From positions 496,001 through 560,000 of the forward strand of contig NZ_FOMD01000001.1 of assembly GCF_900112525.1 (NCBI RefSeq): a stretch of 64,000 nt of DNA. Reading direction: 5' to 3'. A program made the translations under genes and the position numbers. The DNA is from Klenkia taihuensis. GTDB lineage: Bacteria; Actinomycetota; Actinomycetes; Mycobacteriales; Geodermatophilaceae. This document shows positions 50,773 to 58,174 of this stretch, piece after piece (position 1 is the first letter of the stretch; every line of letters begins with the position of its first letter). The notes beneath the pieces were generated by a model. The model did no database searches. It saw only the letters and a list, made by a program, of their open reading frames with translations, and was not told the origin of the DNA.

Positions 50773-50827
50773 GCGGATGCCGGGCTGCAGCATGCGGCTG
50801 GCCGGGGGCCCGGACGGTCGGTCAAGC
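50773..50827 (+). promoter_or_regulatory. Regulon promoter: AraC-type site of the E1 gene
   Basis: GCGGATG (50773-50779) and GCGGCTG (50794-50800) are direct half-sites 21 bp apart. The -10 position (about 50822-50827) is a poor match. If spacing is as in the other copies, transcription would begin at or next to the ATG at 50835, giving a leaderless message, which fits the lack of a good ribosome site. Confidence 0.6.
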
Positions 50828-50834
50828 TGGGTGC

Positions 50835-53159
50835 ATGACCGCCACCCTCGCCAACGCTGCCGGCACCAGCACCGACGACGCCGCCCTCCGCGAGGTCGAG
50901 CAGCGGGTGCTCTGGCTGGCCAGCGCGATCGTGGACCACGCCAACCGGGTGCGGCCCAACCCGACCGGGCTCAAGGTGGGCGGCCACCAGGCGTCGTCGG
51001 CGTCGATCACCACGATCATGACCGCGCTGTGGCTGGAGACCCTGGGCCCGGAGGACCGGGTGTCGGTGAAGCCGCACGCCTCGCCGGTGCTGCACGCCCT
51101 GGAGTACCTGCTCGGCCAGCTGCCGGCGTCGGCGCTGACCACGTTGCGTGAGTTCGGCGGCCTGCAGTCCTACCCCTCGCGGCTCAAGGACCCGGTGCCC
51201 GCCGACTACTCCACCGGCTCGGTCGGCATCGGGGCCACCGCGCCGATCTGGGGCGCGATCGCCCGCCGCTACGTCAACACCCAGTTCGGCACGGGCGGCG
51301 CGGGCCGGCAGTGGTCGCTGGTCGGCGACGCCGAGCTCGACGAGGGCGCGGTGTGGGAGGCCGTGGTCGACCCGATGGTGGCCGAGCTGGGCGAGGTCTG
51401 CTGGGTCGTCGACCTCAACCGGCAGTCCCTGGACCGCGTCGTCCCGACCTTCGGCGCGACCCGGCTGCAGGGCATGTTCGCCGCGGCCGGCTGGCAGGTG
51501 CTCACCGTGAAGTACGGCGCCCTGCTCGAGGAGCTCTACACCCGCGAGGGCGGCCCCGAGCTGCGCGACCGGATCGACGAGATGACCAACCCCGAGTACC
51601 AGCGGATGCTGCGCCGCTCGGCCGGCGAGCTGCGCGAGCACCTGCCCGGGGACGGCGCCGGGGCCGCCGCGATCGCCGGCCTGATCGCCGGGGTCGCCGA
51701 CGACGACCTGGTCGCCGCGGTGCGCAACCTCGGCGGGCACGACCTGGCAGCGCTGCGGACGGCGTTCGCCCAGATCGACGACACCCGCCCCACCGTGGTG
51801 CTGGCGTACACGCTCAAGGGCTACGGCCTGGCCATCGAGGGCCACCCGCAGAACCACTCCGCGCTGCTCACCGAGGCCCAGCTGCACGAGCTGGCCGACC
51901 GGGTGGGCGTGGACCCGGCCGACCCGTGGCAGCGCTTCGACCCGGCATCGGGCCCCGGCCGGCTGCTGGCCGCGGCCGCCGACCGGCTGCACCGCACCCC
52001 GCACCAGGGCGCACCGGCGCCGTCGGTCCCCGGTGACCTGGGCCGGACGCCGAACGGCACCGGCACCACCCAGGCCGCGCTGGGCCGCACGCTGCTGGAC
52101 CTGAACCGGGCCGCGCCCGAGGCCGGCGCCCGCATCGTGACCGTCAGCCCCGACGTCTCGAGCTCCACCAACCTGGGCGGCTGGGTGAACAAGGTCGGCG
52201 TGTGGGCCGCCGAGGACCGGCGCGACTGGTTCTCCGACGACCCCGAGACGATCCTGCACTGGCGGGAGCGGCCCAGCGGCCAGCACGTGGAGCTGGGCAT
52301 CGCCGAGGTCAACCTGGTCGGGCTGATGGGTGAGTTGGGTTCCACGTGGAACCGGTGGGAGCAGCCGCTGCTGCCGATCGGCGTCATGTACGACCCGTTC
52401 GTCTCCCGGGCGCTGGAGCCGTGGAGCTTCGGGGTCTACGCCGGGGGCCAGTCGATCCTGGTCGGGACGCCGTCGGGGGTGACGCTGGCCGGCGAGGGTG
52501 GCGCGCACCAGTCGATCACCACGCCGTCCATCGGGCTGGAGCAGCCCGGCGTCGTCACCTACGAACCCGCCTTCGCCCTGGACACCGAGTGGTGCCTGCT
52601 GGCCTCGCTGGGTCGGCTGGGCAAGCCGGGCGGGACCAGCGCCTACCTGCGGCTGTCGACCCGGCCGGTGGACCAGAGCCTGGCCGCGGTGCCGGAGGAC
52701 CCGGCGGCCCGCGAGCGCCGCCGTCGTCAGGTGGTGGCCGGGGCGTACGCGCTGCGGCGGGTGCCCGACCCCGCGGTCACCGTGGTGACGATGGGTGCGC
52801 TCGTCCCCGAGGGGATCCAGGCCGCCGACCGGCTCACCGGCCTGGGCCACCCCGCCGACGTCGTGGTGCTCACCTCGCCGGGGCTGCTGTTCCGCGCGCT
52901 GCAGGCCCGCCGCGGCCAGGACGACGCCCCCACCGCGGTGCTCGACCAGGCCTTCCCCGCCGACCGGGCCGCACCGATGGTCACCGTGCTCGACGGGCAC
53001 CCGCACACGCTGGCGTTCCTCGCGGGCATCCACCGGGTCCCGGCCGTGCACCTGGGCGTGACGCGGTTCGGGCAGTCCGGCGACCTGGCCAGCGTCTACC
53101 GGCACCACGGCATCGACACCGACTCGGTGGTCGCCGCCGCCCTCGACCTCCTCGACTGA
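50835..53159 (+). CDS. AceE-like thiamine-diphosphate E1 (transketolase superfamily)
   Basis: This 774-residue product aligns with homodimeric pyruvate dehydrogenase E1: HASPVLHALEYLLG, the ThDP motif GDAELDEGAVWEAV (from residue 164) through VVDLNRQSLDRVVP, then GEGGAHQSITTPSIGLEQPGV in the pyrimidine domain and a C-terminal transketolase domain. It is shorter than AceE (about 900 residues). The third residue of the GDG motif is Ala. No E2 or E3 gene is near. It may act on another 2-oxo acid, use the housekeeping E2, or work as a lyase. It is divergent from the AraC gene and shares the 21-bp repeat. Confidence 0.82.
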   Translation: MTATLANAAGTSTDDAALREVEQRVLWLASAIVDHANRVRPNPTGLKVGGHQASSASITTIMTALWLETLGPEDRVSVKPHASPVLHALEYLLGQLPASALTTLREFGGLQSYPSRLKDPVPADYSTGSVGIGATAPIWGAIARRYVNTQFGTGGAGRQWSLVGDAELDEGAVWEAVVDPMVAELGEVCWVVDLNRQSLDRVVPTFGATRLQGMFAAAGWQVLTVKYGALLEELYTREGGPELRDRIDEMTNPEYQRMLRRSAGELREHLPGDGAGAAAIAGLIAGVADDDLVAAVRNLGGHDLAALRTAFAQIDDTRPTVVLAYTLKGYGLAIEGHPQNHSALLTEAQLHELADRVGVDPADPWQRFDPASGPGRLLAAAADRLHRTPHQGAPAPSVPGDLGRTPNGTGTTQAALGRTLLDLNRAAPEAGARIVTVSPDVSSSTNLGGWVNKVGVWAAEDRRDWFSDDPETILHWRERPSGQHVELGIAEVNLVGLMGELGSTWNRWEQPLLPIGVMYDPFVSRALEPWSFGVYAGGQSILVGTPSGVTLAGEGGAHQSITTPSIGLEQPGVVTYEPAFALDTEWCLLASLGRLGKPGGTSAYLRLSTRPVDQSLAAVPEDPAARERRRRQVVAGAYALRRVPDPAVTVVTMGALVPEGIQAADRLTGLGHPADVVVLTSPGLLFRALQARRGQDDAPTAVLDQAFPADRAAPMVTVLDGHPHTLAFLAGIHRVPAVHLGVTRFGQSGDLASVYRHHGIDTDSVVAAALDLLD

Positions 53160-53178
53160 GGCCCCCGCGCGGCCAGCG

Positions 53179-53260
53179 TTGATCAGGGGAGTTGATCGAA
53201 GTCCGTCCTCCTGCACGAAATCTGGTGCAGGAGGACGAACCTTGATCAGGGAGGTTGATC
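53179..53260. terminator. Hairpin flanked by 19-bp GATC-rich direct repeats
   Basis: GTCCTCCTGCAC (53205-53216) and GTGCAGGAGGAC (53225-53236) form a perfect stem around GAAATCTG, with one more pair outside. TTGATCAGGGGAGTTGATC (53179-53197) and TTGATCAGGGAGGTTGATC (53242-53260) flank it as near-identical direct repeats. It lies between convergent genes and probably ends both transcripts. Confidence 0.7.
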
Positions 53261-53280
53261 CACGCTGCGGCCGCGGGAGG

Positions 53281-54420
53281 TCAGTGGCGCAGGCCGTTCT
53301 TCTTCATGATCGGCATGACCTCGGCGCCGAACTCCTCGAGCTCCTTGGCGTAGTCGTGGAAGCCGAAGATGGCCCCGCCCATGCCGGCCTCGCTCAGCTC
53401 GTGGAACTGCTCGGCGACCTGCTCCGGCGTGCCGACCAGGTTGGGTCCGCCCCAGCCGGCGATGAAGCGCTCCTGGAACTGCTTGATCTGGCTGCCGAAG
53501 CTCTGCGACTGGATGCCCAGGACGTCCATGATGATGTTGGCGCCCGGCCAGTCGCCGGCGTCGATGATCGCCTGCTGCGCGGCCTTGGCCTCCTTCTCGG
53601 TCTCCCGGCAGATGACCAGGCAGTAGGTCCAGACGTCGATGTCGCGCTCGTACTCGTCGTTGGCCATCTGCTTGATGCCCTTGATGTAGGCCGGGGCCTC
53701 CTCGGTGGGCAGCGCGATGAGGTTGATGTCGACGTTCTTCGCGGAGAAGCGCTGGCCGGCGGGTGAGGCGCCGGCGTTCAGCAGCGCCGGACGGGGTGCC
53801 TGCACGGGCTTGGGGAAGGCCTTGGCGCCGTGGGAGGTGAAGTACGTCCCGTCGACGTCGAAGGTTCCCTCCTCGTTCCACAGCTTCATGGCGAAGTCCA
53901 GCCACTCCTGGCCGAACGCGTACCGCTCGTCGTGCTCCAGCTGCTTCTTGCCGAACAGCTCCATCTCGGGCGTGAACCAGCCCATCACCACGTTCATCCC
54001 GAACCGGCCGTTGGAGATGTGGTCGATGGTGGCGGCCATCTTGGCGCCGACGATGGGGTGGATCGTGGGCAGGTGGGTGGTGGTGAAGATGCCGATGTTC
54101 TCCGTCGCCTGCGCCAGGCCCGCGGCCCAGGTGTAGGTCTCGAAGCAGACGCCGTTGAAGTCGGTGTTGCCGCCGAAGCCGGTCCAGCGGCCCACCGGGA
54201 CCATCGCCTCCATGCCCAGCCGGTCCGCCGTCCGGGCGATCTCGAGCTGCTGGTCCCAGGTGACCCGGAAGCCGGTGGGCGCGTCGCTCATGATCACGCC
54301 ACCGGAGCAGTTGGACGAGAACACCCCCAGCTTCAGCTTCTGGTCGTTGAAGACCGGATTCTCGGTGACCGGCTTGTAGTGGCCGAGCAGTCCGTCGGCC
54401 TGGTGCATGGGCAGCGTCAT
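53281..54420 (-). CDS. LLM-class flavin-dependent monooxygenase, RutA/SfnG-like (copy 2)
   Basis: This 379-residue paralogue of the gene at 39589 keeps the same landmarks: LKLGVFSSNCSGGVIMSDA, ADRLGMEAMVPVGRWTGFGGNTDFNGVCFETYTWAAGLAQATENI split over the barrel, TIDHISNGRFGMNVVMGW and PALLNAGASPAGQRFSAKN. The ATG at 54420 has GGAGG upstream. The two copies, about 13 kb apart and both behind the AraC-type repeat, may take two related substrates, form a hetero-oligomer or act in sequence. The N-terminal extension TLPMHQADGLLGHYKPVTENPVFNDQ is shared in part with copy 1. Confidence 0.88.
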   Translation of the reverse strand: MTLPMHQADGLLGHYKPVTENPVFNDQKLKLGVFSSNCSGGVIMSDAPTGFRVTWDQQLEIARTADRLGMEAMVPVGRWTGFGGNTDFNGVCFETYTWAAGLAQATENIGIFTTTHLPTIHPIVGAKMAATIDHISNGRFGMNVVMGWFTPEMELFGKKQLEHDERYAFGQEWLDFAMKLWNEEGTFDVDGTYFTSHGAKAFPKPVQAPRPALLNAGASPAGQRFSAKNVDINLIALPTEEAPAYIKGIKQMANDEYERDIDVWTYCLVICRETEKEAKAAQQAIIDAGDWPGANIIMDVLGIQSQSFGSQIKQFQERFIAGWGGPNLVGTPEQVAEQFHELSEAGMGGAIFGFHDYAKELEEFGAEVMPIMKKNGLRH

Positions 54421-54495
54421 CGATGACCTCCGCATCAGGGCGGCCGCGTCTCGACCGCCGCGGCCCGATGGTGTCGACGGTCACACCTGCCGCAC

Positions 54496-54523
54496 CATCC
54501 GTTGCGCGCGACCCGGTGGCCGC
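54496..54523 (-). promoter_or_regulatory. Regulon promoter: AraC-type site of monooxygenase copy 2
   Basis: On the minus strand GCGGCCA (54523-54517) and ACGGATG (54502-54496) are direct half-sites 21 bp apart. No TANNNT hexamer lies at the expected -10. The site is directly downstream of the convergently placed end of the ilvA coding region. Confidence 0.6.
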
Positions 54524-54535
54524 CGCGCGCAGGGT

Positions 54536-55771
54536 TCAGACCAGGAAGCGGTAGGCCGTCGTGCCCGGGGCCAGGTGCTGGATGCGCAGCGGGCCGGCGG
54601 CGATGCGGGCCAGCAGCGGGGTGAGCCCGGCGGCGGCGCCGAGCTCGATGCCGACCAGCGCCGCGCCGGTCTCCCGGTTGTCGCGCTTCTGGTACTCGAA
54701 CAGCACGATGTCGTCGTCCGGGCCGAGCACCTCGTCCAGGAACCGGCGCAGCGCGCCCGGCTCCTGGGGGAACTCGACCAGGAAGTAGTGCTTGAGCCCG
54801 CGGTGCACCAGCGAGCGCTCGACCACCTCGGCGTACCGGCTGACGTCGTTGTTGCCGCCGCTCAGCAGTGCCAGCACCGTCTGCCCCGGCTCCACGGCCA
54901 CCGCGCCGCTGGCCAGCGCCGCCGTCGCGAGGGCCCCGGCGGGCTCGGCGATCACGCCGTCCACCTGGTACAGCTCGAGCATCTCGGTGCAGACCGCGCC
55001 CTCGGGGACGGCGACCAGCTCCACCCCGGCGTCCCGGATCAACGGGAAGGTGACCTCGCCGGCCCGGCGCACCGCGGCCCCGTCGACGAAGGTGTCGATC
55101 TCGGCCAGCGTGACCGGCTCGCCCGCCGTGAGCGCGGCGGCCATCCCGGCGGCCCCGGCGGGCTCCACGCCGACCACCCGGGTGGCGGGGGAGTGCTCCC
55201 GCAGCCAGGTCGCGCAGCCGGCCAGCAGGCCGCCACCGCCGACCGGCAGGACGACGACGTCGGGCGCGACCGGCAGCTGGGCCAGGAACTCGACGGCGAC
55301 GGTGGCCTGCCCGGCGACCGTGGACAGCGCGTCGAAGGCGGGGACGACGACGGCGCCCGACGCGGTGGCCAGCTCGGCGGCGACCCGGGCCGAGTCGTCG
55401 TAGGTGTCGCCCTCGACCCGCAGCGTGATCGCGTCGCCGCCGAGGGCCGCGATGCGCTGCCGCTTCTGCTTGGGCGTGGTGCCGGGGACGACGACGGTGC
55501 CCCGGACGCCGAGGGAGGCGCAGGCGTACGCGAACCCCTGGGCGTGGTTGCCCGCGCTGGCGGTGACCACCGTGGTGCCCGGGTCGAGCTGGGCGATCGT
55601 GTTGTAGGCGCCGCGCACCTTGTACGAGCGGCCCACCTGCAGGTCCTCGCGCTTGGTCCAGACCTCGGCGCCGGTCAGCTGCGACAACCGCGGGAGCCGC
55701 TGCACCGGCGTCGGCAGCGCGATGCCGTCGAGCCGGTCGACGGCGTCGCGGACGAGGCGGGTGAAGTCCAC
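54536..55771 (-). CDS. ilvA: Threonine ammonia-lyase
   Basis: IlvA converts threonine to 2-oxobutanoate for isoleucine synthesis. The 411-residue PLP enzyme has the cofactor lysine Lys51 in RSYKVRGAYN, VTASAGNHAQGFAYA, the phosphate loop VLPVGGGGLLAG and a C-terminal ACT-like regulatory part (LKHYFLVEFPQEPGALRRFLDEVLGPDDDIVLFEYQKRDNRETG, about 330-375). One such regulatory segment, as in the shorter IlvA forms, is seen. The GTG at 55771 has GGGGAC-like sequence upstream; no other branched-chain gene is near. Confidence 0.92.
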   Translation of the reverse strand: MDFTRLVRDAVDRLDGIALPTPVQRLPRLSQLTGAEVWTKREDLQVGRSYKVRGAYNTIAQLDPGTTVVTASAGNHAQGFAYACASLGVRGTVVVPGTTPKQKRQRIAALGGDAITLRVEGDTYDDSARVAAELATASGAVVVPAFDALSTVAGQATVAVEFLAQLPVAPDVVVLPVGGGGLLAGCATWLREHSPATRVVGVEPAGAAGMAAALTAGEPVTLAEIDTFVDGAAVRRAGEVTFPLIRDAGVELVAVPEGAVCTEMLELYQVDGVIAEPAGALATAALASGAVAVEPGQTVLALLSGGNNDVSRYAEVVERSLVHRGLKHYFLVEFPQEPGALRRFLDEVLGPDDDIVLFEYQKRDNRETGAALVGIELGAAAGLTPLLARIAAGPLRIQHLAPGTTAYRFLV

Positions 55772-55796
55772 GAGGGGACATCTTCCCCTGCCCGCA

Positions 55797-55869
55797 GTTG
55801 ATCATCGTCAGGTGCAGGCCGGACGCGCCCGGCGCCGCGTGTCCTCAGCTGCGGATGACGATGATCAAC
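55797..55869. terminator. Long GTTGATC-bordered hairpin
   Basis: GTTGATCATCGTCA (55797-55810) is the perfect inverse of TGACGATGATCAAC (55856-55869). Shorter complementary blocks lie inside (for example GCAG and CTGC). The right arm includes the stop codon of the DUF2236 gene. It probably ends that transcript before ilvA. Confidence 0.6.
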
Positions 55870-56803
55870 GGGGCGGGGGAGGGGTGCGTGCGGCCCAGGC
55901 GGGGGCGGGGCCCACCCCCAGGCGCCATCTGGCTGCCTCCTCGCTGGGGCTGTGCGAGCCCAGGGCCAGGTTGAGGGCGCGCAGCTGGGCCTCGGTGACC
56001 AGGAGCTGGGCGCGGTCGCGCGGGGTGCGCGACGCCCGGCCCGGCACCCGGGCCAGCGGGGCGATGGTGGGGGAGACCAGCCGGGCGGCCCCGGCGGAGA
56101 ACCCGGCGTAGACCACCTTCTCCGGCGCCGACAGCCCGGGCGGGCCCTGCAGGAAGGCCAGCAGGGCGTCGGGCACCGGCTCCAGCACCGGCGCACAGGC
56201 ACGGATGGCCTCGGCCAGCTCGGCGCGGGTGTGCGGCAGGTCGGTGGCGCCCAACCGCTCGGCCGAGCGCGCCCAGTCGTGCACGTAGTCGTCGTGCCAG
56301 CGGCGGCCGTAGCGGGTCATCGACCGGCCGACGGCGTCCTGCGCGGCGAGGAAGGCGTCGGTGAAGGCCAGGTGCACCCAGCGCAGCAGGTCGGGGTCGC
56401 CGGCGGAGTAGGCGCGGCCGTCGGGGAGCGTGCCCTTCACCCGGCGGTGCATGCCGCGCACCCGGGCGGACTCCCGCTCGGCCAGCTCGGCCGAGCCGAA
56501 GGTGGTCACCACCAGCCAGCGGGCGGTGCCGGCCAGCCGCTTCCACGGGTCCTCGCGGTAGGCCGAGTGCCGCTGCACCCCGGCCAGCGCCAGCGGGTGC
56601 GCGCCCTGGCCCAGCAACGCCGCCACCCCGCCGACCAGCGTCGACAGGTCGCCGTGCACCCGCCACACCACGCCGTCCGGGTCGTACCAGCCCGCGCCGG
56701 AGCCGACCGTGGCGATCTCCCGGACCCAGTCCGGTGCGCCGGTGGGGTCCCCGGACACCCGTCCGCGGAAGGCGGCCCGCGCCGCGTCGAAGGGGTTCAC
56801 CAC
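55865..56803 (-). CDS. DUF2236 / MpaB-type oxygenase-like protein
   Basis: The 312-residue protein resembles the DUF2236 family (related to latex-clearing protein and MpaB): WRVHGDLSTLVGGVAALLGQGAHPLALAGV, then RLAGTARWLVVTTFGSAELAER and LRWVHLAFTDAFLAAQDAVGR with the expected His residues for haem. Members are putative haem oxygenases or peptidases of unknown substrate. The GTG at 56803 is one of two adjacent candidates behind GGGGAGG. It follows a DUF1772 gene closely on the same strand. Confidence 0.82.
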   Translation of the reverse strand: MVNPFDAARAAFRGRVSGDPTGAPDWVREIATVGSGAGWYDPDGVVWRVHGDLSTLVGGVAALLGQGAHPLALAGVQRHSAYREDPWKRLAGTARWLVVTTFGSAELAERESARVRGMHRRVKGTLPDGRAYSAGDPDLLRWVHLAFTDAFLAAQDAVGRSMTRYGRRWHDDYVHDWARSAERLGATDLPHTRAELAEAIRACAPVLEPVPDALLAFLQGPPGLSAPEKVVYAGFSAGAARLVSPTIAPLARVPGRASRTPRDRAQLLVTEAQLRALNLALGSHSPSEEAARWRLGVGPAPAWAARTPPPPR

Positions 56804-56820
56804 CTCCCCATCGTGCGGGT

Positions 56821-57231
56821 TCAGCCGAGCAGCAGCAGGACGGCGGCGGCAGTCGCGGCGGCGGTGCGCAGCGTGTTCCACCGCGTCCACAGGCGCAGGT
56901 AGCGCGGCCAGGTGCCCGGGTCGCGCTCCAGCGCGTCGTTGAGCGGCACGTTCGCCGCGATGGTCACCCCGCCCGTGCCCACCAGGTACAGCGCGGCGCC
57001 CACCCGGTCCAGCGCCTCGGGGCCGACCACCAGCACCGCGACGCAGGCGGCCGCCGTCCCGAACAGCAGCACCATGAGCGGCGGGCGGACGGCGGCCACG
57101 TTCACCGCCCGCATCGCGCCGGCGCCGTCCGGGGCCCGGGCGAGGGCGGGCACGACGAACCCGCTGAAGGCGAAGAACACCCCGCCGACCAACGCGCACC
57201 CGACCGCGGTCAGCGTGCCCAGCAGCTCCAC
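56821..57231 (-). CDS. DUF1772 (anthrone-oxygenase-like) membrane protein
   Basis: The 136-residue product has about four membrane helices and the family pattern GGVFFAFSGFVVPALARAP, with RPPLMVLLFGTAAACVAVLVVG, VTIAANVPLNDAL and RYLRLWTRWNTLRTAAATAAAVLLLL. Fungal relatives are called anthrone oxygenases, but bacterial ones are uncharacterised. The GTG at 57231 places the first helix at the N-terminus. It is probably co-transcribed with the SDR gene upstream (19 bp gap) and the DUF2236 gene downstream. Confidence 0.85.
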   Translation of the reverse strand: MELLGTLTAVGCALVGGVFFAFSGFVVPALARAPDGAGAMRAVNVAAVRPPLMVLLFGTAAACVAVLVVGPEALDRVGAALYLVGTGGVTIAANVPLNDALERDPGTWPRYLRLWTRWNTLRTAAATAAAVLLLLG

Positions 57232-57249
57232 GCCCGCACCGTAGCGGGG

Positions 57250-58119
57250 TCAGAGGTCGTGCCAGGGGCCCTTCTCGGCGTTCCTGCCCGGCACCGAGGC
57301 GAACACGTTGCCCTCGGTGGCGGGCACCGAGTCGCGGGCCATGCCGAACACCTTCAGCAGCGGCCCGACCAGCGCGTCGTACACCGGCGGCGCCAGCCGG
57401 AAACCGGCGATGACCAGCGGGTTGGCGAACCCGGACTGGCGCAGCCGGCGGTGCGACCCGGCGACGTCGAGCACCGCGCGGGCGACCCGGCGCGGGGAGT
57501 ACACCGGCGGCGGTGGGTGACCGGTGTTCCCGAGCACCGTCGCGGCCTGGTAGTAGATCGGGGTGTTCACCCCGCCCGGGGCGACCGCGCCGACCCGGAT
57601 GCCGGGCACGTCCCGGGTCTCCTGCTGCAGCGTGCGGATCAGCCCCAGCTGGCCCCACTTCGCGGTGCAGTAGGCGCCCATCGTGGGCGCGGTGACCGAG
57701 GCCAGCAGCGAGCTGACGATGACCAGGTCCCCGCGCTGCTGGCGGCGGAAGGTCGCCAGCACGGGGCGGGCCAGGTTCGCCGTCCCCTTGATCGCGGTGT
57801 CGACCACGTGGTCGAACACGTCGGCGGGCAGGTCCTCCACGTCGCCATAGGCCATCACGGTGGCCGAGTGCACGACCAGGTCCAGCGCCCCGGCCCGGCG
57901 GACGACGTCGGCGACGGCCTCGCGGTCGTTGACGTCGCACGGCTCGACCACGACGTCGGCGGCGCCGGCGGCACGGCACTCCTGCGCCGTGGCCTCCAGC
58001 GCGGGGCGGCCGCGGGCGAGCAGCACGAGCGAGGCGCCCTCGGCGGCCAGGAGCAGGGCGGTGGCCCGGCCGATGCCGCTGGAGGCGCCGGTGATCAGGG
58101 CCGTGCGGGGAGAGGTCAC
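57250..58119 (-). CDS. Short-chain dehydrogenase/reductase
   Basis: The 289-residue enzyme has TALITGASSGIGRATALLLAAEG, the catalytic region VIVSSLLASV and YCTAKWGQLGLIRTL, and a C-terminal extension (about 240-289) beyond the classical fold, as in extended bacterial SDRs. The Arg of LLARGRPAL after the second strand favours NADP. The substrate is unknown. The GTG at 58119 follows AGGGG. It is divergent from pyruvate carboxylase, with 55 bp between. Confidence 0.87.
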   Translation of the reverse strand: MTSPRTALITGASSGIGRATALLLAAEGASLVLLARGRPALEATAQECRAAGAADVVVEPCDVNDREAVADVVRRAGALDLVVHSATVMAYGDVEDLPADVFDHVVDTAIKGTANLARPVLATFRRQQRGDLVIVSSLLASVTAPTMGAYCTAKWGQLGLIRTLQQETRDVPGIRVGAVAPGGVNTPIYYQAATVLGNTGHPPPPVYSPRRVARAVLDVAGSHRRLRQSGFANPLVIAGFRLAPPVYDALVGPLLKVFGMARDSVPATEGNVFASVPGRNAEKGPWHDL

Positions 58120-58174
58120 CGCTGGCCCCTGCCCGGCCGCTACCGTGCCCACACACGGATCACCGGAGGCGCGC

